This document shows positions 17,235 through 29,553 of a stretch of 64,000 nt of DNA, in pieces (position 1 is the first letter of the stretch; every line of letters starts with the position of its first letter). This DNA is from Corynebacterium accolens (GTDB lineage: Bacteria > Actinomycetota > Actinomycetes > Mycobacteriales > Mycobacteriaceae): contig NZ_CP046605.1 of assembly GCF_023520795.1 (NCBI RefSeq), forward strand, positions 186,001-250,000. The letters run 5' to 3'. The notes under the pieces are model-generated. The model had not been told where the DNA came from and searched no databases. It saw nothing but the letters and a program-made list of their open reading frames with translations. The position numbers and the translations under genes were made by a program.

Positions 17235-18335
17235 TTAAGGCACGGCGGCGGTGGGCCCGCGTGGCGCGCGGCCGGTGAAGACTGGGGGAGGCGCATTCGG
17301 CTCCGGTGGCGAGGCCGAGTCAGGTGGCGAGTCCGAATGTGACGGTGCAGCGGACCCCGGCGGGTGGGCTGGTCGGCCCGCGTGGCGCGGATGCGGCGGC
17401 AGCCAGGCGATGCGCCCGTTGACGCGCGCCATCCGCCCGCGCCCCGGAAGGCCGTTGATCGAATTGTGGTACGGGCACAAAAGGCACATATTCGCCGGGT
17501 GGGTGTGGCCGCCGCGGGCGTATTCGAAGATGTGGTGGGCTTGGCATTCGGCGGCGGGGCGCCTGCAAGAGGGCCAGGCGCAGCGCGCGCCTTCGGCCTC
17601 GAGCATGCGGCGCTGTTTGGCGGAGGCGTGGCGGGCGCGGTAGAGGTTGACGGGGCCTTCCTCGGGGTGGATGAGGGTGAAAAGCCCGGCGCCGGCGAGC
17701 GTGCGGCGGATAAGGTCGGCGCCGGTGATGGTGGCGCCGTTGGTCATGGCGAGGCGGACTTCGGAGCCCTCGCCGCGCAGGATCTTCAGGTAATCCGGCA
17801 GCTCGATGATGACATTGGTGGTCACGCTGGCCGGCGCGACGGCGCGGGAACCGGTGAGCCAGGCGAGGGGATCGCCCTTCGCGGTGGCCCAGATATCGGC
17901 CATTTCGGCGGCGGGACCGGTAAAGCTCAGCGTGGTTTTCTCGCCGTGCAGGATGCGGCGCCCACCGTCTTCGCGCTCGGGTGGCGGGGCGATGTCGCGC
18001 AGCAGGCGGGTGGCGGCGCGGGATACTTCGGCGGTGGTCCCGGCGGTGGCGCACAGCGTTTCGCGGAAGCGCCAGCGCTCGGTGGGATTCTTCACCCGCC
18101 GGGAGCGGCGCGCGATGAGCGCGAGCGTGTCCAGGCTGTGCTGGTTGCGGCGCGCGGCGGCTAGGGCGCGGCGTTGATAGCGCGAGTGGCTGGTGGGAGC
18201 GAGGAAAGCCTCGGCGGTGCGGCGCAGCTCGCTCGCTTGGTCCGCAGGCAGGGGCAGGTCAGCGGCAGCGTAGGCCTCTTCAATCAGGTCTACGCCGTGC
18301 TTGGCGATGTCCCCCAGTTGCTCCAATAACGTCAT
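17235..18335 (-). CDS. HNH endonuclease domain protein
   Basis: A 366-residue protein of the DUF222/13E12-type HNH family that is common in Actinobacteria. The N-terminal two thirds are helical and Arg/Ala-rich. The nuclease motif is at about residues 270-315: CAWPSCRRPAAECQAHHIF followed by CLLCPYHN, with four cysteines likely holding zinc and the His-His pair being catalytic. The last 45 residues are a Pro/Ser-rich tail. ATG 18335 has TAGGCT 7 bases upstream, suggesting a leaderless mRNA. These genes often sit in repeats or mobile regions, but flanking genes here are core. Biological role unknown. Confidence 0.82.
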   Translation of the reverse strand: MTLLEQLGDIAKHGVDLIEEAYAAADLPLPADQASELRRTAEAFLAPTSHSRYQRRALAAARRNQHSLDTLALIARRSRRVKNPTERWRFRETLCATAGTTAEVSRAATRLLRDIAPPPEREDGGRRILHGEKTTLSFTGPAAEMADIWATAKGDPLAWLTGSRAVAPASVTTNVIIELPDYLKILRGEGSEVRLAMTNGATITGADLIRRTLAGAGLFTLIHPEEGPVNLYRARHASAKQRRMLEAEGARCAWPSCRRPAAECQAHHIFEYARGGHTHPANMCLLCPYHNSINGLPGRGRMARVNGRIAWLPPHPRHAGRPAHPPGSAAPSHSDSPPDSASPPEPNAPPPVFTGRAPRGPTAAVP

Positions 18336-18386
18336 GCCCCGCAGCCTAGGGTTGGGGACTGGGAGCTACAAGGCGGCCGAGCCCGG

Positions 18387-18458
18387 CCTGTGGATAACTT
18401 GGCTCAAATCGGCCCTTTTGGGTCGTGAGGGCCGAGAATTGGCGAAGTTATCCACAGG
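18387..18458. repeat. Inverted pair of perfect DnaA boxes
   Basis: CCTGTGGATAACTT (18387-18400) and AAGTTATCCACAGG (18445-18458) form a perfect 14-bp inverted repeat. Each arm contains the consensus DnaA box TTATCCACA. The 44-base spacer holds a second inverted repeat, TCGGCCC...GGGCCGA. The region lies between gatD and the HNH gene, upstream of the latter. Confidence 0.65.
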
Positions 18459-18459
18459 T

Positions 18460-19233
18460 TTAGCGCTGGGAGCGCGGCGGCTCGGCGGCGTTGAAGCGCT
18501 CGGTGCGCAGGCGATCGACCGCGGGGATGTCCAGCGGATCGAGATCAGCGAGCGAGACGCCCATGGCTTGGGCGAGGAGCAGATCCGCGAGCTGCGGGTT
18601 CCGGGCCAGGGCGGGGCCGTGCATATAGGTGGCGATGACGCTGCCCTGCACGGCGCCTTCGTAGGTGCGCTGGGTGGAACCATCGGCGAGATCCGCGGTG
18701 GCGGCTTGGTCGGCGTTGCCGTTGCCGCGGGTGAGGGTTCCCAGCGGGCGGGCGGACGGACCGAGGATGGTCGCGCCCAAGTGATTTTCGAAGCCGGTGA
18801 GCGGCTCGGTGAGATCTGCGGTCACGCCGGCGCCGGTAGGGGTAGAAGACACTTCGCCGATGGCGCGGTCTTGCATGCCGGCGGTGGTGGCATCGATAAG
18901 CCCGACGCCATCGATGATGCGGCCGGAGGCGCGGAAGGACTCGCCCAGGACCTGCAGGCCGGCGCAAATGGCCAAGATGGGGCGGCCGGACGTGGCGGCG
19001 CGGGTTAGCCCGCCATCGGCAATGAGGTGTTCTGCGGCAAGAATCTGCGCGGTGTCTTCGCCGCCGCCGATGGTATAAATATCCAGCGTCTCGGGCACGG
19101 GTTCGCCAAGCCGGATGGGGTGAATCTCGGCGTCGAGGCCGCGCATGCGGGCGCGTTGGCGCAGCACGAGGGCGTTGCCGTCATCGCCGTAGGTGCCGAG
19201 GACATCGGGAAGCACTAGGCCGATATTAAGCAT
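18460..19233 (-). CDS. gatD: Lipid II isoglutaminyl synthase, glutamine amidotransferase subunit GatD
   Basis: A 257-residue CobB/CobQ-type glutaminase that supplies ammonia to MurT for amidation of the D-glutamate in lipid II. The nucleophile is Cys90 in PILAICAGLQVLGESF, and the catalytic histidine lies in VIATYMHGPALARNPQLAD. IYTIGGGEDTAQ is the usual early loop. It overlaps murT by 8 bases, so the two are translated together as a complex. The amidated stem peptide is needed for efficient cross-linking in Gram-positive cell walls. Confidence 0.92.
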   Translation of the reverse strand: MLNIGLVLPDVLGTYGDDGNALVLRQRARMRGLDAEIHPIRLGEPVPETLDIYTIGGGEDTAQILAAEHLIADGGLTRAATSGRPILAICAGLQVLGESFRASGRIIDGVGLIDATTAGMQDRAIGEVSSTPTGAGVTADLTEPLTGFENHLGATILGPSARPLGTLTRGNGNADQAATADLADGSTQRTYEGAVQGSVIATYMHGPALARNPQLADLLLAQAMGVSLADLDPLDIPAVDRLRTERFNAAEPPRSQR

Positions 19234-20503
19234 TATTAGCCTCCTTGGACAGGGCCTTTTTCAGATCGCGGAAGGCGGTGTAATTGGCAAGGACCTCGAT
19301 GCGGCCCTCGGGGCAGGCGGCGAGCGCATCCATGGGGTCCGGGATGAGCTCGTGGGTGATATCCGCGTAGACGAGGCGGACGGCAAGGTCGGTGCCGCGC
19401 TCACCGGCGGCCTTGACGCTGAGACCGTTAAAGCCCTCGAATTTTACGTCCCAGAGCCAGGACATGTCGATACCATCGGCAACCTGCCCGTTCGTGGCGA
19501 TGACCAGCCCATCGGCGCTGCGGTCCACCATGGACAGGGCCTCTTGCCAGCCGGCGGGGTTCTTGGCCAGCAGCAGGCGAATCTCGCGGCCCTTCCAGTG
19601 GATGGTGGAATACCGGCCGGCGACGTCATCGATGCTTTCTGCCGCGGCAATTGCGCGGTCCAAGTCCACGCCGAAGCCCTCGACGGCCGCGGCGATGGCC
19701 TGTGCCGCGTTGCCGCGATTGGCGCGGCCCGGCAACGCGAGGTTCAGCGGGTGCTTTGCGGTGGGGGTGATGACGCCATGCTTATCGATGCCCCACGTCG
19801 GCTGCGGGCGGCGGAACTCGCGGCCATCGGCAAGCGGCTTGACCGCGTACCAGTCATCCTCGGTGCGCACGACGTGGCCGCCGGTGCGCGGGCAGGTGAC
19901 GGAATCGCCGAGCCAGCCGGCGCCGGCGGAGACCCAAATGACGTTCTTGGCGTCATAGGCCACCGAGGTCATGAGCACGTCATCGCAATTGGCGATGACC
20001 AGCATGTCCGGGTGGGCCTCCACGGCGCCGCGGAGGGCGCGTTCGATCTTGTTGATCTCGCCTACGCGGTCGAGCTGATCGCGGGTGAGGTTGAGCAGGA
20101 CGAGCGCCTGCGGGTTGAGGTTATCGGCGACGTGCGGCACGTGCAGCTCGTCGACCTCGAGGACGAGGTGCGAGGCGTCCTTGCCCGCCATGAGCGCGGA
20201 GATGATGCCGGCGTCCATGTTATCGCCGCCGTCATTGGTGGCGACCTGGTGCTCGGCACGGACCGCGGCGGCGAGCATGCGGGTGGTGGTGGACTTGCCG
20301 TTGGTGCCGGTGACCAGCACGGCCGGGCGCCCGCCGCCCAGGTTGGTCATGATGGAGGGGTCAATGGCATTGGCGATAAGGCCGCCGATCATTCCGCCGG
20401 CGCCCCGGCCGGTGGCGCGGGAAGCGGTGGTGGCCAGCTTCGCGGCGGATGTCGCGGCGGTGGTGCGCAACTTCTTCAAGGCACCCGGGACTGAAAAACT
20501 CAT
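19226..20503 (-). CDS. murT: Lipid II isoglutaminyl synthase, Mur ligase-like subunit MurT
   Basis: A 425-residue Mur ligase homologue that activates the glutamate carboxylate of lipid II with ATP, using ammonia from GatD. The ATP-binding loop is VLVTGTNGKSTTTRML; VLLNLTRDQLDRVGEI is the next ligase signature. The region where many MurT proteins carry a Cys4 zinc ribbon has only one cysteine (VTCPRTGGHVV, then DDWYAV). The C-terminal DUF1727 domain ends with EVLANYTAFRDL. ATG 20503 is preceded by TACCCT and 7 bases, suggesting a leaderless murT-gatD mRNA. Confidence 0.92.
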   Translation of the reverse strand: MSFSVPGALKKLRTTAATSAAKLATTASRATGRGAGGMIGGLIANAIDPSIMTNLGGGRPAVLVTGTNGKSTTTRMLAAAVRAEHQVATNDGGDNMDAGIISALMAGKDASHLVLEVDELHVPHVADNLNPQALVLLNLTRDQLDRVGEINKIERALRGAVEAHPDMLVIANCDDVLMTSVAYDAKNVIWVSAGAGWLGDSVTCPRTGGHVVRTEDDWYAVKPLADGREFRRPQPTWGIDKHGVITPTAKHPLNLALPGRANRGNAAQAIAAAVEGFGVDLDRAIAAAESIDDVAGRYSTIHWKGREIRLLLAKNPAGWQEALSMVDRSADGLVIATNGQVADGIDMSWLWDVKFEGFNGLSVKAAGERGTDLAVRLVYADITHELIPDPMDALAACPEGRIEVLANYTAFRDLKKALSKEANNA

Positions 20504-20530
20504 GCCCCCTAGGGTAGTCGGGGAAGCGGC

Positions 20531-21970
20531 CTAGGCGTTGTTCTTGGGCGCCGAGCCGCCAGAATTTCGCCGCCCCCGGCCGCGCCCGCCGCGCCTGCGC
20601 CGCCGCTTCTGGCTCTTGCTCTGGTTATTTCCACCGCTTTTTTGCGGGGGCTGGCGCCGTGCAGTGGTGGGTTCTTCGATGCGGGTGAGGGCATCGAGAA
20701 ACGCGGCATCAGACATCAGCGGGATGCCCTTGCGTTGGGCGTGCATGGCTTTGCCCACGAGATCCGTGGTGACATTGCACACGACAAGCGATGCCTCGCG
20801 GGTGAGCTTTTCCGAATAGTTCAGCTCTTCGCGCATGAGGGCGGAGATAATCGTGTCCGGGTCCTCCAGGATTTCGGGGGCCACGACGATTTCCATGCCG
20901 CGGCGCAGCTCCTTGCCGGGCTCGTACTTGCCGGGGTTGTGGTGCTGCACGGGGGCTTCGGCCGCATCGACGCGCACGTGCGAGCGCTGCAGGCCAAAGC
21001 GGTCGGCGCGGACATCGTCCGGGGCATAGCTGCGCACCGGGCCGCGCTGCTGGTGCTGGTAGAGCTGGATGAGCAGCTCCGTCTCCTCCCGCGAGGTTTC
21101 CTGCTCCGGGCGCCGGGCGCGTTCCACCGTTGCCTTCGGATCGGCATCCAGGCCATTCTGCTTAGCGACGCCCCTCAGCCGCACATCATTCGACCGCACG
21201 CCTTGCGCATACGAGGTGGCCAAGGTATCGATGATGCGCACGGGGGCGGGCATGTGGCCCACCTTTTGGCGGCGTCGCTTGCCCTTGTTGCGACCGCGGT
21301 TGCGCGCGCGATTTTGGCGGGCGGCGGTCATCATGGCGCGGCGGGCCTCGGCGACGATAAAGCCCCAGGTATAGGGGATATCGTGGACGACGAGGGTGCG
21401 GCCATCGATAAGCTTATCCAGCGATTTGAGGATCCTGCTAAAAGCAGGGGCCTGTTCGATATCCGCGACGGTGAGCCCGTGGAGGTGGTGCGGGCCGGCG
21501 TCGATATCCGGCTTGAGCACGGCGTGGAAGCGCTGGCCAATATCGCCGGCATTATCGAAGGCCACCGCATCGATGGTGACTATGCGCCCGGTCGAGGGGT
21601 GGATGCCCGTGGTCTGCAGCGTGAGGGCTACGTAGGGGTGCTTGGTGACGGTCTCGGCTTTTTCCGGCTGCTTTTGCAGCGCGCTGTCCGCGCTGGATGC
21701 GGAGGACTCGGATGCTGTGGGGCTTGGAGCGGCCGAAGCGGCTGTATCGGCCGGAGTTTTCGGCTTCGCCGGCCCGCCGGAGGGGCGGACGGCGCGGCGC
21801 GGCCGAGACCGGCGCGGGCCCGGCTGCGCGGGGTCGGCGTCAGGATTGGCGGAGTCGGCTGCGGAGTGAGGGGACGCCTGGGCGTGGGTCCTAGCCGCAT
21901 GCTGGGACGCCATGGTCGCCGGCGAGGGAGCCTGCGGCGACCGTGGGGAGGGGCCAGGTGTGTTATTCAT
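20531..21970 (-). CDS. Exonuclease-like protein (DnaQ fold, degenerate) with BRCT-like C-terminus
   Basis: A 479-residue protein usually annotated as a DNA polymerase III epsilon subunit. Residues 1-108 are a Pro/Ser/Ala-rich tail. From residue 110 a DnaQ-type fold is recognisable (YVALTLQTTGIHP, HHLHGLTVADIEQAPAF, LVVHDIPYTWGFIV), but the acidic metal ligands are missing: DxE of Exo I reads T-L-Q, and the later aspartates are not obvious. Residues 350-430 look like a BRCT domain (LVVCNVTTDLVGKAMHA, GIPLMSDAAFLDAL). The end is a very basic Arg/Gly tail. ATG 21970 has TAGACT 7 bases upstream. A DNA- or RNA-binding scaffold is more likely than a nuclease. Confidence 0.72.
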   Translation of the reverse strand: MNNTPGPSPRSPQAPSPATMASQHAARTHAQASPHSAADSANPDADPAQPGPRRSRPRRAVRPSGGPAKPKTPADTAASAAPSPTASESSASSADSALQKQPEKAETVTKHPYVALTLQTTGIHPSTGRIVTIDAVAFDNAGDIGQRFHAVLKPDIDAGPHHLHGLTVADIEQAPAFSRILKSLDKLIDGRTLVVHDIPYTWGFIVAEARRAMMTAARQNRARNRGRNKGKRRRQKVGHMPAPVRIIDTLATSYAQGVRSNDVRLRGVAKQNGLDADPKATVERARRPEQETSREETELLIQLYQHQQRGPVRSYAPDDVRADRFGLQRSHVRVDAAEAPVQHHNPGKYEPGKELRRGMEIVVAPEILEDPDTIISALMREELNYSEKLTREASLVVCNVTTDLVGKAMHAQRKGIPLMSDAAFLDALTRIEEPTTARRQPPQKSGGNNQSKSQKRRRRRGGRGRGRRNSGGSAPKNNA

Positions 21971-22054
21971 CAACCTAAGTCTAGTATCCCGGAATTCCTG
22001 TGGCGGGACAGGGCGCGCCGGGCCTTTTCGTTGCCTAATCCGGTTTAGTGGACA

Positions 22055-22837
22055 CTAAACCGCGACGATGAATACGGTCACCAGCGCCACGACGGCGACT
22101 AGGGCTATGGCCGTGACCCACCACCCGGTGTGGCGCGTGGGCTCCGGGGTGGCGGTGACGGCGCGAAAGCTGCTGGTTTCGAAGGTCTCGGTCGCCGCCT
22201 GCGTGGTCGGGGTGGCCACGGCCACCGAGTCCTCGTTGGAGGCGGGAAGCGGGTCGCCGGCGTAGATGCTCAGCACACGATCGTTGCCGCGCGGGGCGTG
22301 GTAGGCGTGGGCGAGGATGGGGGCATCGGCAAGCGGGGGCAGCGAGGGACCCGGGGACAGTGTGGTGAGGAATTTAGGGCCGAAGAAGACGTCGACGGCG
22401 TTGGCGGAGGGCACGAGGTTGACCAGCACGTGCATCCGAGCCTGGGCGGGGATATCGAGATCCGCAGGGAGATCGGTGATATCGATGGGCGGGGCGTAGC
22501 CGAGCATCGTATAGGGCCCGCCGGGCGGATTATTCGCTGGCAGGCAGAGCCCGGGGCGGGGAAGCAGGAGGGTGACGTGGCCATCGGCATGCGGCTGGGC
22601 CGTGGCGGCCGGGGTGAGACCGGCGCGAAAAAGCAGGTCGATCTCGGGGTATTCCGCGCGGTCCGCGGCGCTAATGGTGCCGATCTGGTCGTGGGTTTCC
22701 ACGCTTAAACCACCCTCCTGGCTGGGAGCCAGAGTGACGGTGAATTCCTCCGTGCCCTTCACCGATGCACCGTGAATGGGCAAGGCCTGCACCGCGCCGA
22801 GGCCGCGGTGGGGGATGAGGTAGGTAGAAGAAGGCAT
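22055..22837 (-). CDS. Hypothetical protein with C-terminal membrane anchor
   Basis: A 260-residue protein of unknown family. No N-terminal signal peptide is visible; the last 22 residues are a hydrophobic helix (TGWWVTAIALVAVVALV...) ending FIVAV, so the bulk may face the cytoplasm as in tail-anchored proteins. The middle is Pro-rich, with PRPGLCLPANNPPGGPY and repeated PLADAP-type turns. It sits 34 bases downstream of leuA on the same strand. Function unknown. Confidence 0.7.
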   Translation of the reverse strand: MPSSTYLIPHRGLGAVQALPIHGASVKGTEEFTVTLAPSQEGGLSVETHDQIGTISAADRAEYPEIDLLFRAGLTPAATAQPHADGHVTLLLPRPGLCLPANNPPGGPYTMLGYAPPIDITDLPADLDIPAQARMHVLVNLVPSANAVDVFFGPKFLTTLSPGPSLPPLADAPILAHAYHAPRGNDRVLSIYAGDPLPASNEDSVAVATPTTQAATETFETSSFRAVTATPEPTRHTGWWVTAIALVAVVALVTVFIVAV

Positions 22838-22871
22838 AGTCGATCTTCTACCATGCCGGCCCGCGCCCGCG

Positions 22872-24781
<1,910 letters not shown>

Positions 24782-24785
24782 AGGT

Positions 24786-24839
24786 TTAGGCCGAAATCCC
24801 GCCGCGGCAGATAAGGAGTAGGTCGTTCCGCAATGTCAT
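24786..24839 (-). CDS. leuA leader peptide
   Basis: A 17-residue peptide, MTLRNDLLLICRGGISA, with three consecutive leucines (codons CTA CTC CTT) and isoleucine next to them, about 100 bases upstream of leuA. Ribosome stalling at these codons when charged tRNA-Leu is scarce would change the folding of the RNA downstream. Leader peptides before leuA have been proposed for actinobacteria from comparative work; this copy is read directly from the sequence. Its ATG lies exactly 7 bases after a -10 box, so the mRNA may begin at the start codon. Confidence 0.75.
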   Translation of the reverse strand: MTLRNDLLLICRGGISA

Positions 24840-24875
24840 ACCGGTCACACTACAGAGAATCTCACTGTGTGGCAA
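24840..24875 (-). promoter_or_regulatory. leuA promoter
   Basis: On the minus strand, TTGCCA (24875-24870) and TAGTGT (24852-24847) are separated by 17 bases. Seven bases later comes the leader peptide ATG at 24839, the predicted transcription start. Confidence 0.65.
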
Positions 24876-24923
24876 CATATTTCATTCAGCGGGACGCGCG
24901 GGCCCGTGGCGTACCATGCTGGT

Positions 24924-26015
24924 GTGCCTATCGCTCCTACCACCCGCCGCCCCACGGTGACGTCCACGCTGCGCTGCTGGTTTTATGCCACGCTCGTGGC
25001 GGTTGTAGGCACGGCGATTCGCCTCAGCGTGCTCGCGGCGATGGCCGCGGCGCAGGGCGATTCCCTGTGGGGGCTGCTGAATAAATGGGACGCCAACTAC
25101 TACGTGGGCATCGCCCGGGCGGGTTATGCCCCGGCTGATGAAACGACCCTTGCGTTTTTTCCCGGCTTCCCACTGGTGGTGCGGGCAGTCAGCAACCTGC
25201 TGGGCACGGAGGTTGCGGGCACGGCGATGGTCCTCAACCTCTTTTTCACCATCGCCTTGGCGGCGGGCGTTATGGCGCTGGCTAGGCAGATGGGGCTGGG
25301 CACGCGCGGCCAGGTGCTCGGCGCGACGGTGGTTACCAGCGCGCCCATGAGCATCGTTTTTGCCATGCCTTATACGGAGGCGCTCTTCGGCGCGCTCGCG
25401 ATCTGGGCAGTGGTGATGCTGCACGATCAGCGCTGGATTGCGGCCGGGGCGCTGATTTTTCTTGCCTCTTTCGTCCGCCTGACAGCGGTGGATCTCATCG
25501 TGGTTTTCGCGCTTATGGTGCTCTTTAAGGCGTGGCGCACCTGGTGGGCTTGGCTGAGCGTCGCGGTATCGGCGCTGCCCCTAGCTGGCTATATCTGGTG
25601 GGCCAATCGCCATTTATCCGGCGCCGGCGGGTACTTCGGCCTGCAGGAGAAGCACTGGAATTCCGGTTTCGATGGTGGCCGGGCGACGGTGTCCTGGGTG
25701 GCGGAGACGCTGTCTAGCGCCACGAACGGCGGGTATCTGCTCAGCGCCGCGGTGATCATCGCCGCCCCCATCTGCCTGCTGCTGGCCTGGGGGCGCCTGC
25801 CGCTGCCAGCCTGGCTCTTTGCCGCGGTGCTGATGGCTAATGTGCTGCTTTCCGATGGCATCATGCACTCCCGCCCCCGCCTCTTACTGCCCGCAGCGGT
25901 GGTCTTGGTGCCGTGGGTGGGCAAGAAGGGGGCATCGGCAAGCGTGGGTGCCTGGGTGCTCTTCGGGGCCTGGTTTTCGGCCTATATGCTGGCCGTATTC
26001 GAGTGGGCCATCTAG
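24924..26015 (+). CDS. Polytopic membrane protein, PIG-V-like GT-C mannosyltransferase candidate
   Basis: A 363-residue protein with about nine hydrophobic segments. After the first helix it has NKWDANYYVGIARAGY and FFPGFPLVVR, the pattern of PIG-V/GT-C glycosyltransferases, where the acidic residue in WDxxxY is likely catalytic. These enzymes use polyprenyl-phosphate sugars outside the membrane. GTG 24924 (VPIAPTTRR) was chosen because TACCAT lies 6 bases upstream and the longer frame would extend into the leuA promoter. It ends inside the convergent next gene by 4 bases. Acceptor unknown; an arabinomannan or lipoglycan role is speculative. Confidence 0.68.
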   Translation: MPIAPTTRRPTVTSTLRCWFYATLVAVVGTAIRLSVLAAMAAAQGDSLWGLLNKWDANYYVGIARAGYAPADETTLAFFPGFPLVVRAVSNLLGTEVAGTAMVLNLFFTIALAAGVMALARQMGLGTRGQVLGATVVTSAPMSIVFAMPYTEALFGALAIWAVVMLHDQRWIAAGALIFLASFVRLTAVDLIVVFALMVLFKAWRTWWAWLSVAVSALPLAGYIWWANRHLSGAGGYFGLQEKHWNSGFDGGRATVSWVAETLSSATNGGYLLSAAVIIAAPICLLLAWGRLPLPAWLFAAVLMANVLLSDGIMHSRPRLLLPAAVVLVPWVGKKGASASVGAWVLFGAWFSAYMLAVFEWAI

Positions 26016-26890
26016 CTGCGCTGGCTGACCGGGTTGCGCGACAAAATGATGGTCGCGGCGATCATGACGCCGAGCGCGGCCATCATGACGAGCCAGCCGG
26101 CGGTGGAATCGATGAGGAATTTCTCGCCCAAGACCATATAGCCCAAGCCGAAGGCGACGATGGGCTCGAAGATGGTCATGGCCGGCAGCGACTGTGCGAG
26201 CGGGCCGGCGTTGAAGGAGTATTGCTGCACGACGGTGCCGGTCAGGGCGAGGCCGATGAGGCCGTAGAACTGCCAGCTGCCCACCAGGACGCTCAGGCCC
26301 TCGTGGGTGAAGATATCCACCACGGCCTTCGATAGCAGGGCGACGAAGCCGTAGATGACGCCGCAGGCGGTGCCCAGGGCGAGCGGGCGTTGCTCTCGGA
26401 ATTTATGGCCGGCCACGCCCAACGCGACCAGGGTGGCCAGGCCCAATAGCAGCGCGGGCCACCACTGGCTCCACTCTGGCCGGGGATTGCCGGCGACGGG
26501 GCGGCCGTAGACCACCATCACGCCGACCGCTACCGTGAGTGCAATGGACCAGAAGGTCTCGTGCACGGGCATGGGGCGCTTGGCATACCAGGCCGAAAGC
26601 GGCAGGGTAAACATGAGCGAGAGCACCAAAATGGGCTGGACCACCAGCAAGGTACCAAAGCCCAGGGCGACGACCTGGAGGCCGTAGGCGAGGATGGCCG
26701 CGCCGGTGCCGACCCACCACAGTGGGTTGGTCATGGCGGAGCGCATGACTGAATCGTCTGCTTCAAGGGCGATGCGGTGGCGAACGACCGTGCCCCAAGC
26801 AACCGTAAGCGCGGAGGCGAGCGCGAAGAATACGGCCAGGAAGTTGCTTAACACCCGCTCAACGCTAGTAAAAAAGTGACGGAGATGCAT
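26012..26890 (-). CDS. DMT superfamily transporter
   Basis: A 292-residue protein with about ten hydrophobic helices, in two halves as in EamA-type drug/metabolite transporters. VERVLSNFLAVFFALASAL opens it, and the second half has FEPIVAFGLGYMVLGEKF, the usual EamA helix. ATG 26890 (MHLRHFF) is the start that best fits; an upstream in-frame start adds a low-complexity stretch. It converges with the preceding gene, overlapping by 4 bases, and diverges from lysC. Substrate unknown. Confidence 0.78.
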   Translation of the reverse strand: MHLRHFFTSVERVLSNFLAVFFALASALTVAWGTVVRHRIALEADDSVMRSAMTNPLWWVGTGAAILAYGLQVVALGFGTLLVVQPILVLSLMFTLPLSAWYAKRPMPVHETFWSIALTVAVGVMVVYGRPVAGNPRPEWSQWWPALLLGLATLVALGVAGHKFREQRPLALGTACGVIYGFVALLSKAVVDIFTHEGLSVLVGSWQFYGLIGLALTGTVVQQYSFNAGPLAQSLPAMTIFEPIVAFGLGYMVLGEKFLIDSTAGWLVMMAALGVMIAATIILSRNPVSQRS

Positions 26891-27094
26891 TTTGCTTGGC
26901 GATGCCGCCCCCGGCCCACCGCCTTGCGTGTGCACGGGGGTGGGTGTGAATAAAATAAAAGTATTGTTTCGGAATTATGATGAGGTGTAGCGCCTTGCGG
27001 GGTAGCATAGGAATTTGACTAGTGTCCGACAGGTATTTCTGTGGCGCGCCTGCGCCCAGGAGTGCCTTTTAAAACGAAAGGTGGCAACCACACC
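26891..27094 (+). promoter_or_regulatory. lysC upstream region
   Basis: This 204-base AT-richer gap holds the lysC promoter and part of the divergent DMT transporter promoter. I cannot place a convincing -35/-10 pair. The lysC ribosome site is GAAAGGTGGC at 27076-27085. Confidence 0.4.
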
Positions 27095-29426
<2,332 letters not shown>

Positions 29427-29441
29427 CCGCAAGGTACCACC

Positions 29442-29478
29442 GCGCCGGGCAGAGCTGCGAAGCCTTGCCCGGCGCTTT
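29442..29478 (+). terminator. Terminator after lysC-asd
   Basis: GCGCCGGGCA (29442-29451) pairs perfectly with TGCCCGGCGC (29466-29475), followed by TTT. The short T-run makes it a moderate terminator. Confidence 0.65.
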
Positions 29479-29485
29479 GCAATAT

Positions 29486-29536
29486 GAAAAATCGGCTCCT
29501 CGCTTCCCACCGCGGGAAGGAGGAGCCGAATTGTAT
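29486..29536. terminator. Bidirectional terminator between asd and the YkvI-like gene
   Basis: TCGGCTCCTC (29492-29501) pairs with GAGGAGCCGA (29520-29529); the inner CTTCCC/GGGAAG extends the stem. On the minus strand it is followed by TTTTT, so it mainly serves the minus-strand transporter gene. Confidence 0.8.
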
Positions 29537-29553
29537 TTAGTGGCGCTTAAACC

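Noticed and set aside
17235-18335. HNH gene as part of a mobile intron, intein or defence island
   Set aside because: Flanked by core genes, with no transposase, attachment site or partner genes; treated as a resident DUF222/HNH family gene.
19193-20494. 433-residue open frame opposite murT
   Set aside because: Antisense to murT; composition typical of complementary-strand shadows.
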